This document shows, in pieces, positions 26,050 through 39,757 of a stretch of 64,000 nucleotides of DNA. The translations under genes were made by a program, and so were the position numbers. Location of the stretch: contig CM043868.1 in NCBI GenBank assembly GCA_023846275.1, forward strand, positions 19,501,755-19,565,754, in the 5' to 3' direction. Position 1 is the stretch's first letter, and each line of letters begins with the position of its first letter. Under the pieces are notes generated by a model. It saw only the letters and a program-made list of their open reading frames with translations, ran no database searches and had not been told where the DNA came from. The stretch comes from Vanilla planifolia (Eukaryota; Streptophyta; Magnoliopsida; Asparagales; Orchidaceae).

Positions 26050-27039
26050 TGACGCCGAGGGGTTTAATTAATTATGGAGAGTTTTTTTTCTTAGTATGTT
26101 GATTCACATTCATCTTTATTATTAAGGGTTTGTTGAAGGTGATGACGTATATTCACAAAGTAAATTTTATTTTTTAATTAAGAAAATTTTATCTAGATAG
26201 TTATTTTTAAAATATTTGTCGTGCTTTCTTCGGAAAAATGGATTGCATTTATTTTTGTTTCATTATTTTTTAATAACTATTTATATTGTTCGACATATTG
26301 ACAAATTTGTGAAATTATAAATTTATTTAGTAATAAAAAGTAAGTATATATTAAAAGAAGATAAATCATCATGATAAAAGATAAATCATATACAAAAAAA
26401 ATCTAATTAAAGATTATTTTGAAATTATTAAGTTATTTTTTGAGAATACAAATTATTAGAATAGATCATAAAATTTTTATTTCTCAACCAAATTATAAAC
26501 TACAAATACTTAAAAATTATAATATATTAACTTATAAGTATTTTTTGTCATACATAATTACAAATATAAAACTTACTTAAAATGATGAAATAACAAAAAC
26601 AAATGAGAAGATCTTTAAAGTAATTGTGAGGGACCTTATATATGTGAGATATAAATGATCAAATGTTATGTGCATATATGTAGTCTTTTTGTAGATTATT
26701 TTGGAACAATGAAAAGGATTCTACACTATCTTTGAGAGACAACGAACTATTAGATTTTATATAAATTTGTTCCTTATTTAAATTAGTTGGTTTTAATCAT
26801 AATAATTAGATAGGTTTAAAGATGATAGAAAATGTATAATTTGATTCATATTTTATTTCAAATCTTAAGATATCTTGAAATTTAAAGAAGCAAACTAATA
26901 TAGCTTAATCCTCATCAAAGACAGAATACAGCATAGAGACGTTTTTGAAATATCAAACATTTTGAACGAGAAGTATTTGACAAGACCTATACCAATCTAT
27001 TAAAAATATTCTATAACAACAATATACATTATCATCGAA
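26050..27039. other. AT-rich upstream flank of SLAH gene 2, duplicated in unit B
   Basis: No gene seen. It matches 45,190-46,180 in unit B with scattered substitutions, which shows that the duplication runs well past the promoter. Confidence 0.6.
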
Positions 27040-30000
27040 GAATAATCATATAATTCATGAACAACACATCACAAAGAGCTTTGATATAATTTTGTACAAG
27101 AAACTATTACTAAAAGGATGATTACGATCAAATAAATTCCCACTTAGGTGCAAGTTGTCAATGGCTTAACTTCTTCAAATTCCACAAAGAATTGTTCATG
27201 AAGTTGAAAATTTCTATTAAAAGAGAAAAATCAATTAGTCCAATATCTAAAATTTAAGTTGAAAATTTCATTTTTTGAATAAATCAATATTAGATAAGGC
27301 CTTTTTTAAAAAAAAAAGTCATAATTTAACTAATTATGAAGAGTTTTTGTTAAACATAGATTTATGTTTGTAATTATTATTTAAGTGTATTGAATGTAAT
27401 TATGTATATGAAGAGAAAGTATTTTATTTTTTTACTTAAGAAATGACTTTTCAAATGTCTGTTTTTAGTTGTGTTTTTCTTTCTTTTCTAAGAAAATGTT
27501 ATACTTGTCTTCTTCTTTTTATCTTTTTTTCATTATTAACAATAGTTTTTATTATGATAAATATTTCTTTATACATGTAAATGAAAATTATTTAAATTCT
27601 TTTTCTAAAAATAATCAAACACATGCTATTATAGTATCAAAAATCAAAATGAGTTGATACTAAAAATGTTTATGTGGTTCACTTCAAAAATATTTTTCAT
27701 GTGCACATAAAAGCACAAAATTTATCATCAAAAACAAGTATGAATAAATAAAAATAATTTTGAATTAAAATTTTTAATAAGAACAAAAGAAATAAAAAAG
27801 AGATCTCACCAAGCATGGACATTGACTTAAAATTTAAATCCAAAATAAATTACCAAATCATATCAACAAAAAAGTAGTATAAATAGCCAAAATATAATTA
27901 TTTTCTCTATTAAAGATTAACCTAAATAGAATACAAGAAAGCTACCAAATATAAAGAATATAAAGAGATATTCCATTAGATATAGACATTGACCTAAATC
28001 TTAAATCAAAATTTGGCTTATCATATCATATCAACAAAAAAGCTACTAGACAACCACATTACAATTCCCTTCTCTATTCAAGATTGACTTAAAAAAGAAT
28101 ACAAAAGATAACTCAACTAAAAATCTACAAAATAAAGAGAATATAAGAGAGATTTCATTAAACATAGACATTGACCTAAAATTTTAATCCAAATTAAATT
28201 ACCAAATCATATCAACAAAAATGTTACCAAAAATAACAAAATATTATGTTATTATCAAGCTTAATTCTCTTTTAATCATTATCATTTATAGATCTAAATT
28301 ATAATCATATCTATCAATGATCTTTTATCAAACCCATTTTTTTAAATCATTTAAAATTATTATATTATAACCTTTGATTTCTTATAATAAATTATACTAC
28401 CATGTTATAACCTTTCTTCTATCTTCATAAGTTATAATAAAACTTTCTCAAATGTTTTATAGCTTTTTTCTCTTTTTTATGATTTACTCTTTACTTAAGC
28501 TTCTTCCTCTCCTCTACTCATAAATAATTATAGCATAATAATCACATCGTACTTGGCAACCTCCTTGGCTCACCTGCTCTAGATATTTCACAACAACATT
28601 CCTTAGCTCCCCAATAACACTACCTTCTTGAGCTCCCGACAACCTCTGCAAGTACAAAACTTGAATTCTTTCTCCCTGCAACTTTTATAAGTGTATTAAT
28701 ATCTACAATTATTATACAAGATTAAGGAAAAAATGCATATGCAATAGAATCACAGAAATGTGAAATAAAAAATCTTTATTCAATTGAATTTGTTTCAACC
28801 AAATAATTATTGTTGAAATTTACTTCTATCACAATGCCAAAATGTTAAAAGAAGATAACAAAAACCATAACCACAAAAATTAACATTTTATCTCTCTCAC
28901 ATTTCATCATTTGCAAAATTATCCTTTGTCAAACCAATTCTGACTACATCTAAATATATGGAAGGATACTCATATATTTCATGAAAAACACATTACAAAG
29001 AGCTTTGATATAATTTTGTGCAAGAAACTATTACTAAAAGGACAATTATGATCAAATAATTTCCCACTTAAGTGCAAGTTGTCAATGGGTTAACTTCTCC
29101 AAATTCCACAAAGAATTGTTCATAGAGTTGAAAATTTTCTATTAAAAGAGAGTAATAAATTAGTCCAACAACTAAAATTTAAGTTCATAATTTTATTTTT
29201 TGAATAAATCAATATTAGATAAGGCCTTTTTTAAGAAAAAGAGTTTTAATTTAACTAATTGTGAAAATTTTTTGTCAAACATAGATTTATGTTTGTAATT
29301 ATTATTTATGTATGCTGAATGTAATTGTGCATATGAAGAGAAAGTATTTTGTTTTTTAACTTAAGAAATGTCTATTCAAATGTCTGTTTTTTAGTTGTGT
29401 TTTTCTTATCTTTTTCTTTTTTTTTATCTTTTTTTCATTATTAACAATAGTTTTTATTATGATAAATATTTCTTTATGCATGTAAAAGAAAGTTATTTGA
29501 ATTCTTTTTCTAAAAATAATCAAACACATGCTATCATAATATCAAAAATCAAAATAAGTTGATACTAAAAATCTTTATGTGATTCACTTAAAAAATATTT
29601 TTCATGTGCTAGTAAAATCACAAAATTTATCATCAAAATCAAGTATTAATAAATACAAATAATTTTGAATTAAAAGTTTTTATAAAAACAAAAAAAATAC
29701 AAAAGAAATCTCACCAAGCATGGACATTGACTTAAAATTTAAACCCAAAATAAATTACCAAATCATATCAACAAAAAAAACTAGTAGAAATAGCCAAAAT
29801 ATAATTATGTTCTCGATTAAAGATTAACCTAAATAGAATACAGGAAAGCTACCAAATATAAAGAATACAAAGAGAGATCCCATAAGATATAGACATTGAC
29901 CTAAATCTTAAATAAAAAATAAGCTTAACAAATACATCAACAAAAAAGTTACCACACAGCCACATTATAATTTTGTTCTCTATTCAAGATTTATTTAAAA

Positions 30001-30860
30001 GGATTACAAAAGAGACCTCAACATAAAATCTACAAAATAAAGAGAATATAAGAGAGATTTCATTAAACATAGACATTGACCTAAAATTTTAATCCAAACT
30101 AAATTAGCAAATCATATCAACAAAAATGCTACCAAAAATAACAAAATATTGTGTTATCATCAAGCTTAATTCTCTTTTAATCATCATCTCTAGATCTAAA
30201 TTATAATTATATCTATCAATGATCTTTTATCAAACCCATTTTTTTAAAACCATTTAAAATTATTATACTATAGTCTTTGATTTCTTATAATAAATTATAC
30301 TACTATATTATAGCTTTTTCTGCTCTTTCACAAGTTATAGTAAAACTTTCTCAAATGTTTTACAACTTCTTTTCTTTTTTTATGATTTATTTTTTACTTA
30401 AGCTTCTTCCTCGTCTCTACTCATAAATAATCGTAGCATAATAATCACACCATACTTGGCAACCTCCTTAGCTCATCTGCTATAGATAGTTCACAACAAC
30501 ATTGCTTAACTCCCAAAATACACTGTCTTCTTGAGCTCTTGAAAACCTCAACAAGTATAAAACTTGAATTACCTTCCCCAACAGCTTTTATAAGTGTATT
30601 AATAGCTAAAATTATTATTCAAGATTAGGGAAAAATGCACATGTAATCGAATCACAAAAATGTCAAATAAAAAATCTTTATTCAATTATTTATGTTGAAT
30701 TTGTTCAAACTAAATAATTAATGTTGAAATGTACTTCTACCACAACGCCAAACGGTTGTAAGATGACAAAAATCCTAACCACAAAATTAACATTTTATCC
30801 CTCACATTTCATCAATTTCAAAATTATCCTTTTGACAAACCAATTTTGACTACATCGAAA
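27040..30860. repeat. Two tandem copies of a 1.9 kb repeat
   Basis: Unit 1 (about 27,040-28,955) and unit 2 (about 28,963-30,860) are direct repeats. Landmarks recur at a spacing of about 1.9 kb: CAAAGAGCTTTGATATAATTT, ACCAAGCATGGACATTGACTT, and the moderately GC-rich block with CTTGGCAACCTCCTT. Unit B of the large duplication has one copy only (about 46,190-47,488), which is a mosaic of unit 1 and unit 2 variants. No protein or RNA gene is visible inside. Confidence 0.85.
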
Positions 30861-31960
30861 TTCTTAAATTTACATATTTATCTTAACGTGGTCAACTTTT
30901 TCTTATTTGTAGGACTACGATTCATAAATTCACTTTGATCTAAATCAAAATTCTATAAATTATAAATTCATCATTAGTAAAATTTTTAAAATTATAATTA
31001 TATCCAAATCTTTAAAAGTTCATAATTAATTCTTTTGATCTTTAAAATTGCAAAATTAATATCACTAAGCTCATCTCAAAGAGTTCTTTATAAGCTTAAA
31101 TATTACTTTCATTGAGCTTTAGATGATGACATAGTTCTTAAGTTTTATTATAACTTTAATATTTGTATATATAAAGAACACATTCTAGAAAAAGAATTTT
31201 GTCATGTCAAATATACTTAAGCATCTTCCCTTGAGCTTGATTCTAAGGTCTATCTTATATGTATTTGAGTAAAAATGAGGGTTATTATAAACTAAATTTA
31301 AAAAAAGTATTGATCAGATGATAGACCAGAACGAGATTGAAGGAGAAGACTTAGAAACATCTTCTTATGTAAAAATTTATCAAATTATGTTTTTCTTATT
31401 TATAGAAATGTTTTGAATTATTAAAATTTTAAAACAAATGTACATTGAACTAAAATGGACTTTTAAGTGCCAAAAGAGTAGGTTGACCATCAAATAATAA
31501 TGTATGAAATATACAAAAACTAATGTTACAAATTTTGTAAAATTTGAACTTAAATTGATAATAAAATGAACGACCAAAGTCACAAAAAATATTATTATAA
31601 AATTTTTTGATTGAAAAAATTATTAAATAATCAAATGATATCAAAACATTTTGATAATGATTATGAAAAAAGATATTTTATTAGTGGTTAATGGATACCA
31701 AATGTCTATCAAACAAGAAAGAAAATGCTAGACTTATAAAGAATAATATTTATATGATTCTTTTTTATTAAAAATAGTAAATGATCTAAAACTGTTTTAA
31801 AATAATTATTTTCTATAGAGTTTGAAGAGCAAATTAAAAATGGCTAATGAATACTTAGAAGATGGTTTGATAAAAAAAAATTTAAGAAATTTGATGTAGT
31901 TTAAAGTTTTAATTTAACCCAAGAATTAAATTTTTATTTTTAAATGACTAATGGTCAACT
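30861..31960. other. AT-rich DNA, no gene seen
   Basis: The small minus-strand frames at 31,380-31,644 are low-complexity Phe/Tyr/Ile readings of AT-rich sequence, with no motif or splice support. Unit B lacks an equivalent of this segment. Confidence 0.55.
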
Positions 31961-31964
31961 TTGA

Positions 31965-32370
31965 GAAATGTTGGAGAAGGAATTAAATAATAAAATTTTA
32001 AAGGTTAAATTAAAATTTGAAAGGTTTAAAAATATTTTTTTTATTTAATGAGTTAAGTAATTTTGAGAAGCAAAGGAGTTAAAAGAAAAAAATACTTCAA
32101 AAATTAAATAATAAAACTAGAAAAATGTTAAATCAAATTTTAAAAGTTTTGAAAATTTTTTCATTTAATGGATTGAGCTTTTCAAGAATAAAAAAGATTG
32201 AAAGAGGAAAAGATAATTAAGATATTAAATATTAAATTTTAAAACATTTGGAAACGTAATTCATTTAATGAGTTTAGTAATTTCAAGATAAGAAAGGGTT
32301 AGGAGAGAATAAAAAAAAAATAATAAAATTTAAAATGTTTGAAAATATTTTTTGTTTAATGGTTGAGCGG
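31965..32370. repeat. Degenerate tandem repeats of about 100-120 bp flanking the gypsy element
   Basis: Roughly four units share the order: AATTAAATAATAAAA, a TTAAATTAAAATTT-like stretch, TTTCATTTAATGGATTGAG, then a purine-rich tail. A related unit occurs beyond the 3' LTR of the unit B element (about 51,960-52,090). Both sides of the retroelement therefore carry the same repeat, which suggests that the element sits inside an older repeat. Confidence 0.6.
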
Positions 32371-34409
32371 TGACACAGGATTATCTAATATTAGTTTACA
32401 AATACACACTTGTCTGTATCACACTAATTTCATAAGTTCACTAATGTAAAATTTGGTTAAAAAATTACTTTAAAAAATGCTTAAAATTGAGTTTTTTTCT
32501 TTTTTTGACGTCTATTATCTTCCATGGCAGTCTACTGTCATCTATAGTCATCAAAAGTAGTTGCTACCACTCGAGCCGACCACTACTCTCACGTGACTTA
32601 ATTTGACATAGGAACTTGGTTAATTTGCTTGACTTGGGTCAACCCATTACCCGAGACAATTTGCTCGATACACTGATGACCCTCACCCACTCTTTAGTCC
32701 TCGCCAACTCGTTCTTCTCCGCTTGTCCTGCGCCTACCCAAAAATCAAATAGGCAGCCCCATCGTTTTGTCGCCCACAGTTTCGCCGCTCGTCATTATTA
32801 CTGCCCAAAACCAATGACTAGTTTGAGATGTTTACCATGCAGATAATAAAAAAATTATGGAATAAAATTTTTTTGTTTATGTACTTCCACCTTTGTGAAT
32901 AAAGTATGTACGCTCAACTCTAGTTGGAGAGACTCTAACTTTCTTTATGAGAGATAAGGATTGAATGTGAAAACTTTTACTTAGGAGAGCCGGTAACCAA
33001 ACAAATTCTCTCTTTTGCTAAGACGCCCATCATAAAAAGATACATTTTCAATAACTTTTATTTTTTAGATATTAATATAAAATTATAGTTGTTCTCTTTT
33101 ATTAAAATATTATACATAGAGTTTACTTTAAATTATATATTTTATGTATGAAATTGATGTGAAAAAAACATATTTGTATAATTTTATTCTTAAGTATCAA
33201 TATTTAAAACATTCTAAAATACTATACACGTCATCTATCCTTAATTAGTATATAGTAACTTTTCATGTTCCCTAATAATCTATTAAGTACTTCAGTATTA
33301 TAGGCTCAAAATGGGACTCATATAGGTCTAAATGTGCCATACATCAACTTTGATATCATAGCACATAGTTTCTACTTTGCATCAATTTTGGCATTAGAGA
33401 ATGTCATTTTCTACTAAAATAATCTTTTATTTAATGTATTCAACTTTGACATTAGAGAATATTATTTTTTATTAAAAAAATATTTTTCTTCTTATACTTA
33501 ATATATATATTAAAGAACTCTTAGATGGTTTTAGATAAACTGTCTTAACATCTAATACAAAAGCAGTGATATGACTCGCCACAATCTTTTTTGAAAAATA
33601 TCTAGTTTTGTCTAGGAGATGGTATGGAATAAGCGAGACCCTAATCATAAGTTATTTTCTTAGAAGCACACCCTATTTCAACTTTAGTGGTCTATAATTA
33701 TGATTATTTTGCTTTCATAATTTTTTCATATAAAAAAACTTATATTACATTATTTTTCTTCCTTGATATCTCATGTGTGACAAATCTTTAAATGATCATA
33801 AGATCTGATAAGTCTTATTAAATGACAAATCAAAGTAAAACATTAATAAAAAAAACAAAATAAAAAAAATTTAAAAGAACATCTCATGCTAAAAATATCC
33901 CAATCAATAACCCAACTCACTTAGATGATTTGATAAATACTCTTAAACTAACAGCATAAATCAAATCATAGAAGAGAAAGGGATAATAAGAGAAGTGCTA
34001 CACCACCCAATGATTTAAAAGAAAAAGCCCAAAAAATGTAAAAACCATAAAAAACATGATCTTTCTAATAAATTCTATCAAGATATCCATTGGTAAAATA
34101 TTACATTATTAATTCATCATTAGTAATATTAATTTATTAAGACTAAACTCGTCGATACTACCTGTCTGTTTTTTAGAAAATTAGAGTGCCAATATGCTAA
34201 CAATAAGAAAGAGGTATCCTAAATGTAAAGAAACCTTAATGTTATGTTGTATAATAAGTTTGTTCCAGTAACTTATAATGTCAAATTATTAAATAAATGA
34301 TAGTTTTTTCTAAGATTGTAGAACTTTTGAGGAGTACATAAATAAGTTTAAAAATTATAAACTTAGATGTGATATAGAAGAACCCTAATGTGTAATACTT
34401 TCCCATCTT

Positions 34410-34433
34410 TTATATATATATATATATATATAT
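34410..34433. repeat. (AT)n microsatellite inside the unit A gypsy copy
   Basis: A short run of alternating TA. The equivalent position in unit B (47,890-47,912) has a different, interrupted AT stretch. Confidence 0.85.
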
Positions 34434-35122
34434 GTTGAGTTTAACTTAAGAAATATTACTATCTTAGAGAAAGCATATCACGTAGTTAGAAATATCAAAA
34501 AATAGGACTTATTTTAAGAAAAATGATGAGTTAAACCCTTCAAAGATCTGAACCATCATTTCTCAACTAATTTATACTTACATTTCATCTAATCCACCAT
34601 TGTTTCTAAACCTATTAAATCCACATTATCATCCACTTCTTCACATACTTCTTTAAACCAACTCACCTAATTTAGAACAATTTATTTTAAATGCCATAAA
34701 AAAGAATATGTACCTACTAATTATCTAAAGAGATCCATGATTAAGAATCTAGATAGTGATGATAAATAAAGAGTCAAAGAAAGAAAATAAACTATAATGC
34801 TTGATGAAGAAGCTGAGTATGAATTAAAAAACATGAAAATATTCATAATGGTTAGATGCATCCCTAAATCCCCATAACCACAAGACGACTGAAGGCGCAC
34901 CAACATGTTTAGTACCAACATAAAAATTAAGGAATAACCATATTTTCGACCAAGAAGTAAAATGTATTAGTTATTTTGAAGACCTTATGATATTTAATAG
35001 GGACTAATCTGATTTGTTTTACTTACCACTTATAAATAAATAGACAAACAAGAGTAGTAAATCGTAGTCTAGAAAATCTTTATCATGGCTTGATAGTGGA
35101 CAAACCTAAGCTTTAGGATCAA

Positions 35123-35203
35123 CTATTATCACGAGCCAAATTTGCATACAATAATTTAGTGAATCATAGTATTGGGTTAAGCCTCTACAAAAATTGTTAT
35201 GGT
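35123..35203 (+). pseudogene. Integrase remnant, Ty3/gypsy type (unit A)
   Basis: Twenty-seven consecutive codons read AKFAYNNLVNHSIGLS followed by YKNCYG with a short hydrophobic lead. This matches the known gypsy integrase pattern [AE]FAYN-x-S-x-N-x-S-x-G-x-SP-[FY]-x-x-x-YG. A matching copy lies at 48,608-48,688. Stops flank it on both sides. Confidence 0.75.
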
Positions 35204-35428
35204 AATAAGTCAAGCTCTCATTAATCTTATTCCCTTACTAGTAAACTTTCATGCTTCTACTTCTTATTTTTTTATCTCTCATAAAATACTATTTTAAAAA
35301 ATTAATCTAAGTAGTAAAAGATATAAGAAACTAATAGATACTAAAAAATAGTTAAAAAATTTCATAAAGAAGACTTATAATTAGAATTGTCAAAATAGTT
35401 TTCTTTCAAAGCTTATAAGAAATTATAA

Positions 35429-35544
35429 GTACGTCAAATTGGACCCTTTAAGTTATTCAAAAATTAAAAACTAATACATATGTGTTTGATTTATTAGAGT
35501 ATGGGATTAGTGCAACCTTTATCATTAAAGATTTAGTCCCTTAT
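35429..35544 (+). pseudogene. Integrase C-terminal remnant, frameshifted (unit A)
   Basis: The first frame gives VRQIGPFKLFKN and the second, after a frameshift near 35,460, gives NTYVFDLLEYGISATF and KDLVPY. Together they match the gypsy integrase C-terminal pattern: GP[FY]-x-[IL]-x-[KR]-K, N-x-Y-x-x-[DL]-L, then IS-x-x-F-x-x-x-DL-x-x-[YF]. The unit B copy at 48,919-49,032 has the same frame break plus a small deletion. Confidence 0.7.
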
Positions 35545-36992
35545 AAGGCATCACATCTAATATTTAATTAGTCATTTGAATCTGATTCTCTCATGTTGAT
35601 TGAACCAATTCATATCAATATATTAGTCTTAAGAATAAGTAAGGATAACATAAACAAAATTTTAAATCATGAGACAATTCTAACCAAATATTATCTATGA
35701 TGACTTACACCTTATCACACCACACCTGTTAAAGCACTACTGTACCAATCACCCCGATACCACAAAGCGAAGCTCATTACCACATAGAGAGGATGACGAA
35801 GAAGTGTCTAACATTAACTCACAAAAACATACCTGTTAGTGTCATACTAGTTCCACAATTTCTTCAGTATAAAATTTGGTTGAAAATTACTTCAAACAAT
35901 ATGTAAAATCAAGTTTATTTGCTATTTTTGTTCCTTGTCATTTTATGCTGTTGTATGTCACTATCATATCCCTGGCAAGAGACATTATCATCACCTAAGT
36001 TGACCCACACGTATGTGTGAACCAATTTGACCCAAGAACATCACTAATCTACCAGCTTTTATGGGCTCAACCACAATGTGATTTTTTAAGAAATTAAATC
36101 AAACTATGACATTTTTGCAAATGTCGAGTTGCCTAACTCAAAAGGAAAAAAATACACCAAGAGAAAAATTTTAGATAAAAATGTATAAACTTTTTTATGC
36201 TTGTTGATAAATATAGAAAGTCATAAAGAGTTTAAAACTATGAAGAGAACTATAAAAATAAAAGCTTAAAATAATTAAGATTAGTCAGAATAATTTAAAA
36301 TTTGAGTAGTTATAAGTCATAGGTATTACTAAGAGAAATTTACACTAGTAAAATATAATACAACTCTTCTTTGAGATGTTAAAATCTTGTTCATATTCAT
36401 TAGTTCTTCCATTCACAATAATTAAGTATTTATAAAAAAAATTACTGTAGCTCTTACAAAGTCAAGAAAAAATTATTACAAAAGTTGCTTCTAAACAGCT
36501 AAAAAAGCTTTTCCAAACTGCTTAAATAATTCTTTTGAAATGTTGACCACAATGGCACATGTAATGGCTAATGAAATAGTCTTTTGGCAGGATGGACATG
36601 CGTCATTGGATCTTTCCAAAAGAGTTCACGATTGTCTGATCAAAGACTATAAAGGTAGTTGAGTTCTTGATGGTTGAATCAATGTGAATTAGATCTAGGC
36701 CATTCGATCAAGTCAGATTAGATCTGAATCATTCGATTCATCAATGATAAAAAAATTATTAGATCTAGATCATAGGATTCAAACTGGAGAGATCTGAAAC
36801 ATAATATCAATGATAGATTATTTCAAAAGACAAAAATAAACAAAGTCATCCGATAAAGTTGGACGTGATCTTGACCGTCCAATTTCAAGCCAAGATCGAG
36901 TTTTTGTAGCAGATCAAATAGATACCATCCAATCAAAGATCAAATGGTAAGAAATAACTCATGCTTTAGCTGTTGAATGCTTGATGTAAGTA

Positions 36993-37592
36993 AACCCCAT
37001 ATTGCTTAATAGAAAAATAGTTTGTGCTTTATAAAATATTTCGGGCTTAGATAATGTGGCCAAATTAGAGGTGGCTCTCTCTTAGTGCACTAAGGATTTC
37101 ACCATCCGATTAACTCGTATGCTTGTAGGATTATAGGTTGTATTTTAGATCTTAAGCTACCCTTAAACACATTACCTCAACTGAGTTCAAGATTACACTA
37201 GATCAATATTGGGCCTTGACTCGTCTTGGTTCCAATCTCTAATTCCCATGCATGTGAATGCTCACTCAGGCTTGCTTGACCTGATACCTTTATGCTCGAG
37301 TAGACCTTGCGATGTGGCTTAATATTTTTTTAATTAAGAAAAATTAACAAAATTAATATTTTAATTTATCCAAAGTTTAATAATGAACATAAAATTTGAC
37401 AAAGATATAGATTTAATCAAAGAACATATTGGACGAAAAGAAATACAATCATATGTGTTTCCTAAATAAAAAAAGATGATCAAATCGAATGTTTAAATTA
37501 GAATTTGAAAGTAAAATGAATGGAGGTGTGCCTTATAATTAACAAGTTAATATTCTATAACAAAATAAGAAAAAAAACGTTTTCAAATTTGA
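36993..37592. other. 600 bp segment specific to unit B
   Basis: Unit A has an unrelated stretch of about 40 bp (15,705-15,744) at this place. The B segment is more balanced in base composition at 37,060-37,320 and shows no gene, terminal repeats or target-site duplication. Either A lost it or B gained it. Confidence 0.6.
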
Positions 37593-39556
37593 TGCATGTA
37601 TCTTTAATCCACAAAGGTTGGTGAACACTCCAGGATATTTTGAAAACTATTAATTCACCATCTTTAAAGGTGTATAGTTTGTTCTTTACAAGTAAACATG
37701 TTTCACACTAAAGAAGCCTATTATAAAAAAATACTAAACATTTAAGACTTAACCCATCAAATACAATGGTGTCCTAATAATATCAACAAGCAATATTATA
37801 CAATATCTTCAATTTATATCATTTCATATTATCATTTAACAGATCTCTATTGTTTTAACATACATCACACATCAAAAAATTCATAGGTACAAGTTTCACA
37901 AATCATTAAGTGCTTTTATCCTATAATATATATCACATCAAATAGATACATATAGGTACAAGTTTCTCTACCTTTCAAATTGATGTAATATTATCATCAA
38001 GGCTTACATTTTTGCTCTAAGTCTTGATTGCTACTACAATGAACTTTTCCTTCCCTTTTTGCCTTTGTTATGCACCTAACTTATCTTGAATTTCTTTCAA
38101 TACTTAATAGTACTTTCTTTTTTACTTTTCTTTACTCTAGCACTAGTGATAGAAGTTAACTACATCGCTTTTTTTTAAAAAAAAAAACTCTTCCCAAGTT
38201 TGGCCTCACTTATTTTTATGCTAGAACAATATCTCTTTATATTTCTCATCCATTCATCTCTCTCTAATAGTTGTAGTCCTTTGGTTTTGCATCTCTTCGA
38301 CTACATTTTCACTTAAATGTAATAGTTTTTCTTCGATTAAACTCTCTTTATGATAGTTCATACAATCATTTATCATTTCAAATCTTAAATTATTTTCTAT
38401 TTCTATGAATCATACTAGTATGACAAATGTGATCATACTATACATATCCTAAAATTATCAAAACCTATATTATGTTTTTCTTATTGCACTTTTATAAAAT
38501 CATTATTATACACATATGATATGCTCATTCATCTTATTACATATCAATGATTTTCCTTATACTTCATTATTTTTAGCTTGATCATACTTATATGATACTC
38601 AACTTCATATTGTAGCTTCATTAAATATCTCATCATTTGCATTTATTTATGTTAATTATATTAATATGATTTATTAGTTGGATGCATATAATCTATTTCT
38701 GCTTAGTCAACTAAGATCACCCTACCTCATACTTATATGGTTCTTCATCGTATTACATAATATATCTTCTTTCTTACATGAAATATTACATATATAAGAT
38801 TATGGCCTTAAGATGTTGAAGCTCATTTTGGAATACAATTTTCTTCTGCTAGTATAGGATAATCAATTAGGAGCATTATGAAATACCTACAAAAAAGTAG
38901 AAAGAGAAAGAGTTCAAATTGAATCGAGCAAAGCTGTCACGCCCCGCCTAAACTATTACTATAATCTACTGATAAAATCAGCTAATCAGAGTATAGCAGC
39001 ATATAATTGAGGACACAACTGTAAAACTAGGCGAGGGTAACGCAAGCAAAATAAAACTGTTACCTTTATAATCAACAGCAACTTTAATATATGCATACCT
39101 GTCACTTGGGAAATCCTGTACAAAAGCTACAAAAACAGAAATAACTGCTACATTTGTACAAAGTCCCATACCATCCTAAGCACCCTCTCTCTGTGAATCA
39201 GTGGCATGTCCTGTAATGTAAGTAGGGGAAATGAGCTTATAAAGCCCAGTAGGTGAATGCTATGGCTACAAGGATATAACATGATGAATATCTAACAACA
39301 TGCTATAACTCAAATATAAATATGGCAAAGATAAATCTGAAATCAGCATGCAATGAATCAAGCAAAGTATGCAATTCATTTCTCCTTCTTTTCAATTCTT
39401 TTTTTTTTCTTATTCATTTTCTTTTTCTTTTCTTGCTGGGTCCCAGACTTTCCCCATGATCCACATCCCCCATCCCTATCATATCATATCACATCTCTAT
39501 GGCATCTATCTCATCTAGAGACTATTGCCCGTAGGCATATCGTGGCTGGCCAAGCC

Positions 39557-39757
39557 TATCACGTCGAACCATCTCCGTATCTCAGCCCTGCACAAAGTGC
39601 TAGCCATATACGAGATGTCTCGATCTCTATCACGTCGGACCATCTCCGTATCTCAGCCCTGCACAAAGTGCTAGCCATATAAGAGATGTCTCGATCTCAT
39701 CATATCCCTCCGCACTCAGCCCTGCACAAAGTACTAGCAATGCGGGGGAGGTCTCTA
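39557..39757. repeat. 71-bp tandem repeat within the solo LTR
   Basis: A unit starting TATCACGTCG and containing ATCTCAGCCCTGCACAAAGT begins at 39,557 and again at 39,628, a period of 71 bp. A third, shortened and diverged copy follows to about 39,757. Confidence 0.85.

Larger units (their letters stand above)
14730..36045. repeat. Segmental duplication, unit A
   Basis: Unit A is the first of two direct, adjacent copies. Matching blocks (A to B) are 14,730-15,704 to 36,045-36,992, 15,745-16,939 to 37,593-38,784, and 21,711 to about 30,297 against 38,785 to about 47,488. Gag/integrase/LTR remains at about 34,120-36,045 also match 47,602-50,995. By eye, non-coding identity is roughly 98-99% around the SLAH gene and lower elsewhere. 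The right end is inside an LTR, where it abuts unit B. A degenerate 17-bp similarity between 14,729-14,745 and the junction suggests microhomology at the breakpoint. Confidence 0.85.
32400..36045 (+). mobile_element. Decayed Ty3/gypsy-type retrotransposon, copy in unit A
   Basis: Plus-strand order: 5' LTR (about 32,415-33,540), repeated leader (33,340-33,500), gag-side internal region (33,600-34,920), integrase-like peptides (35,123-35,203 and 35,429-35,544), then the start of a 3' LTR at about 35,833, cut off at about 36,045 by the junction with unit B. No reverse transcriptase or protease motif was found, so most of pol is deleted. All frames contain stops or frameshifts and the element cannot be autonomous. 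Confidence 0.75.

Noticed and set aside
27040..30860. CRISPR-like or satellite array
   Set aside because: Only two long direct units of 1.9 kb without regular short repeats; a tandem duplication in a plant genome, not an array.
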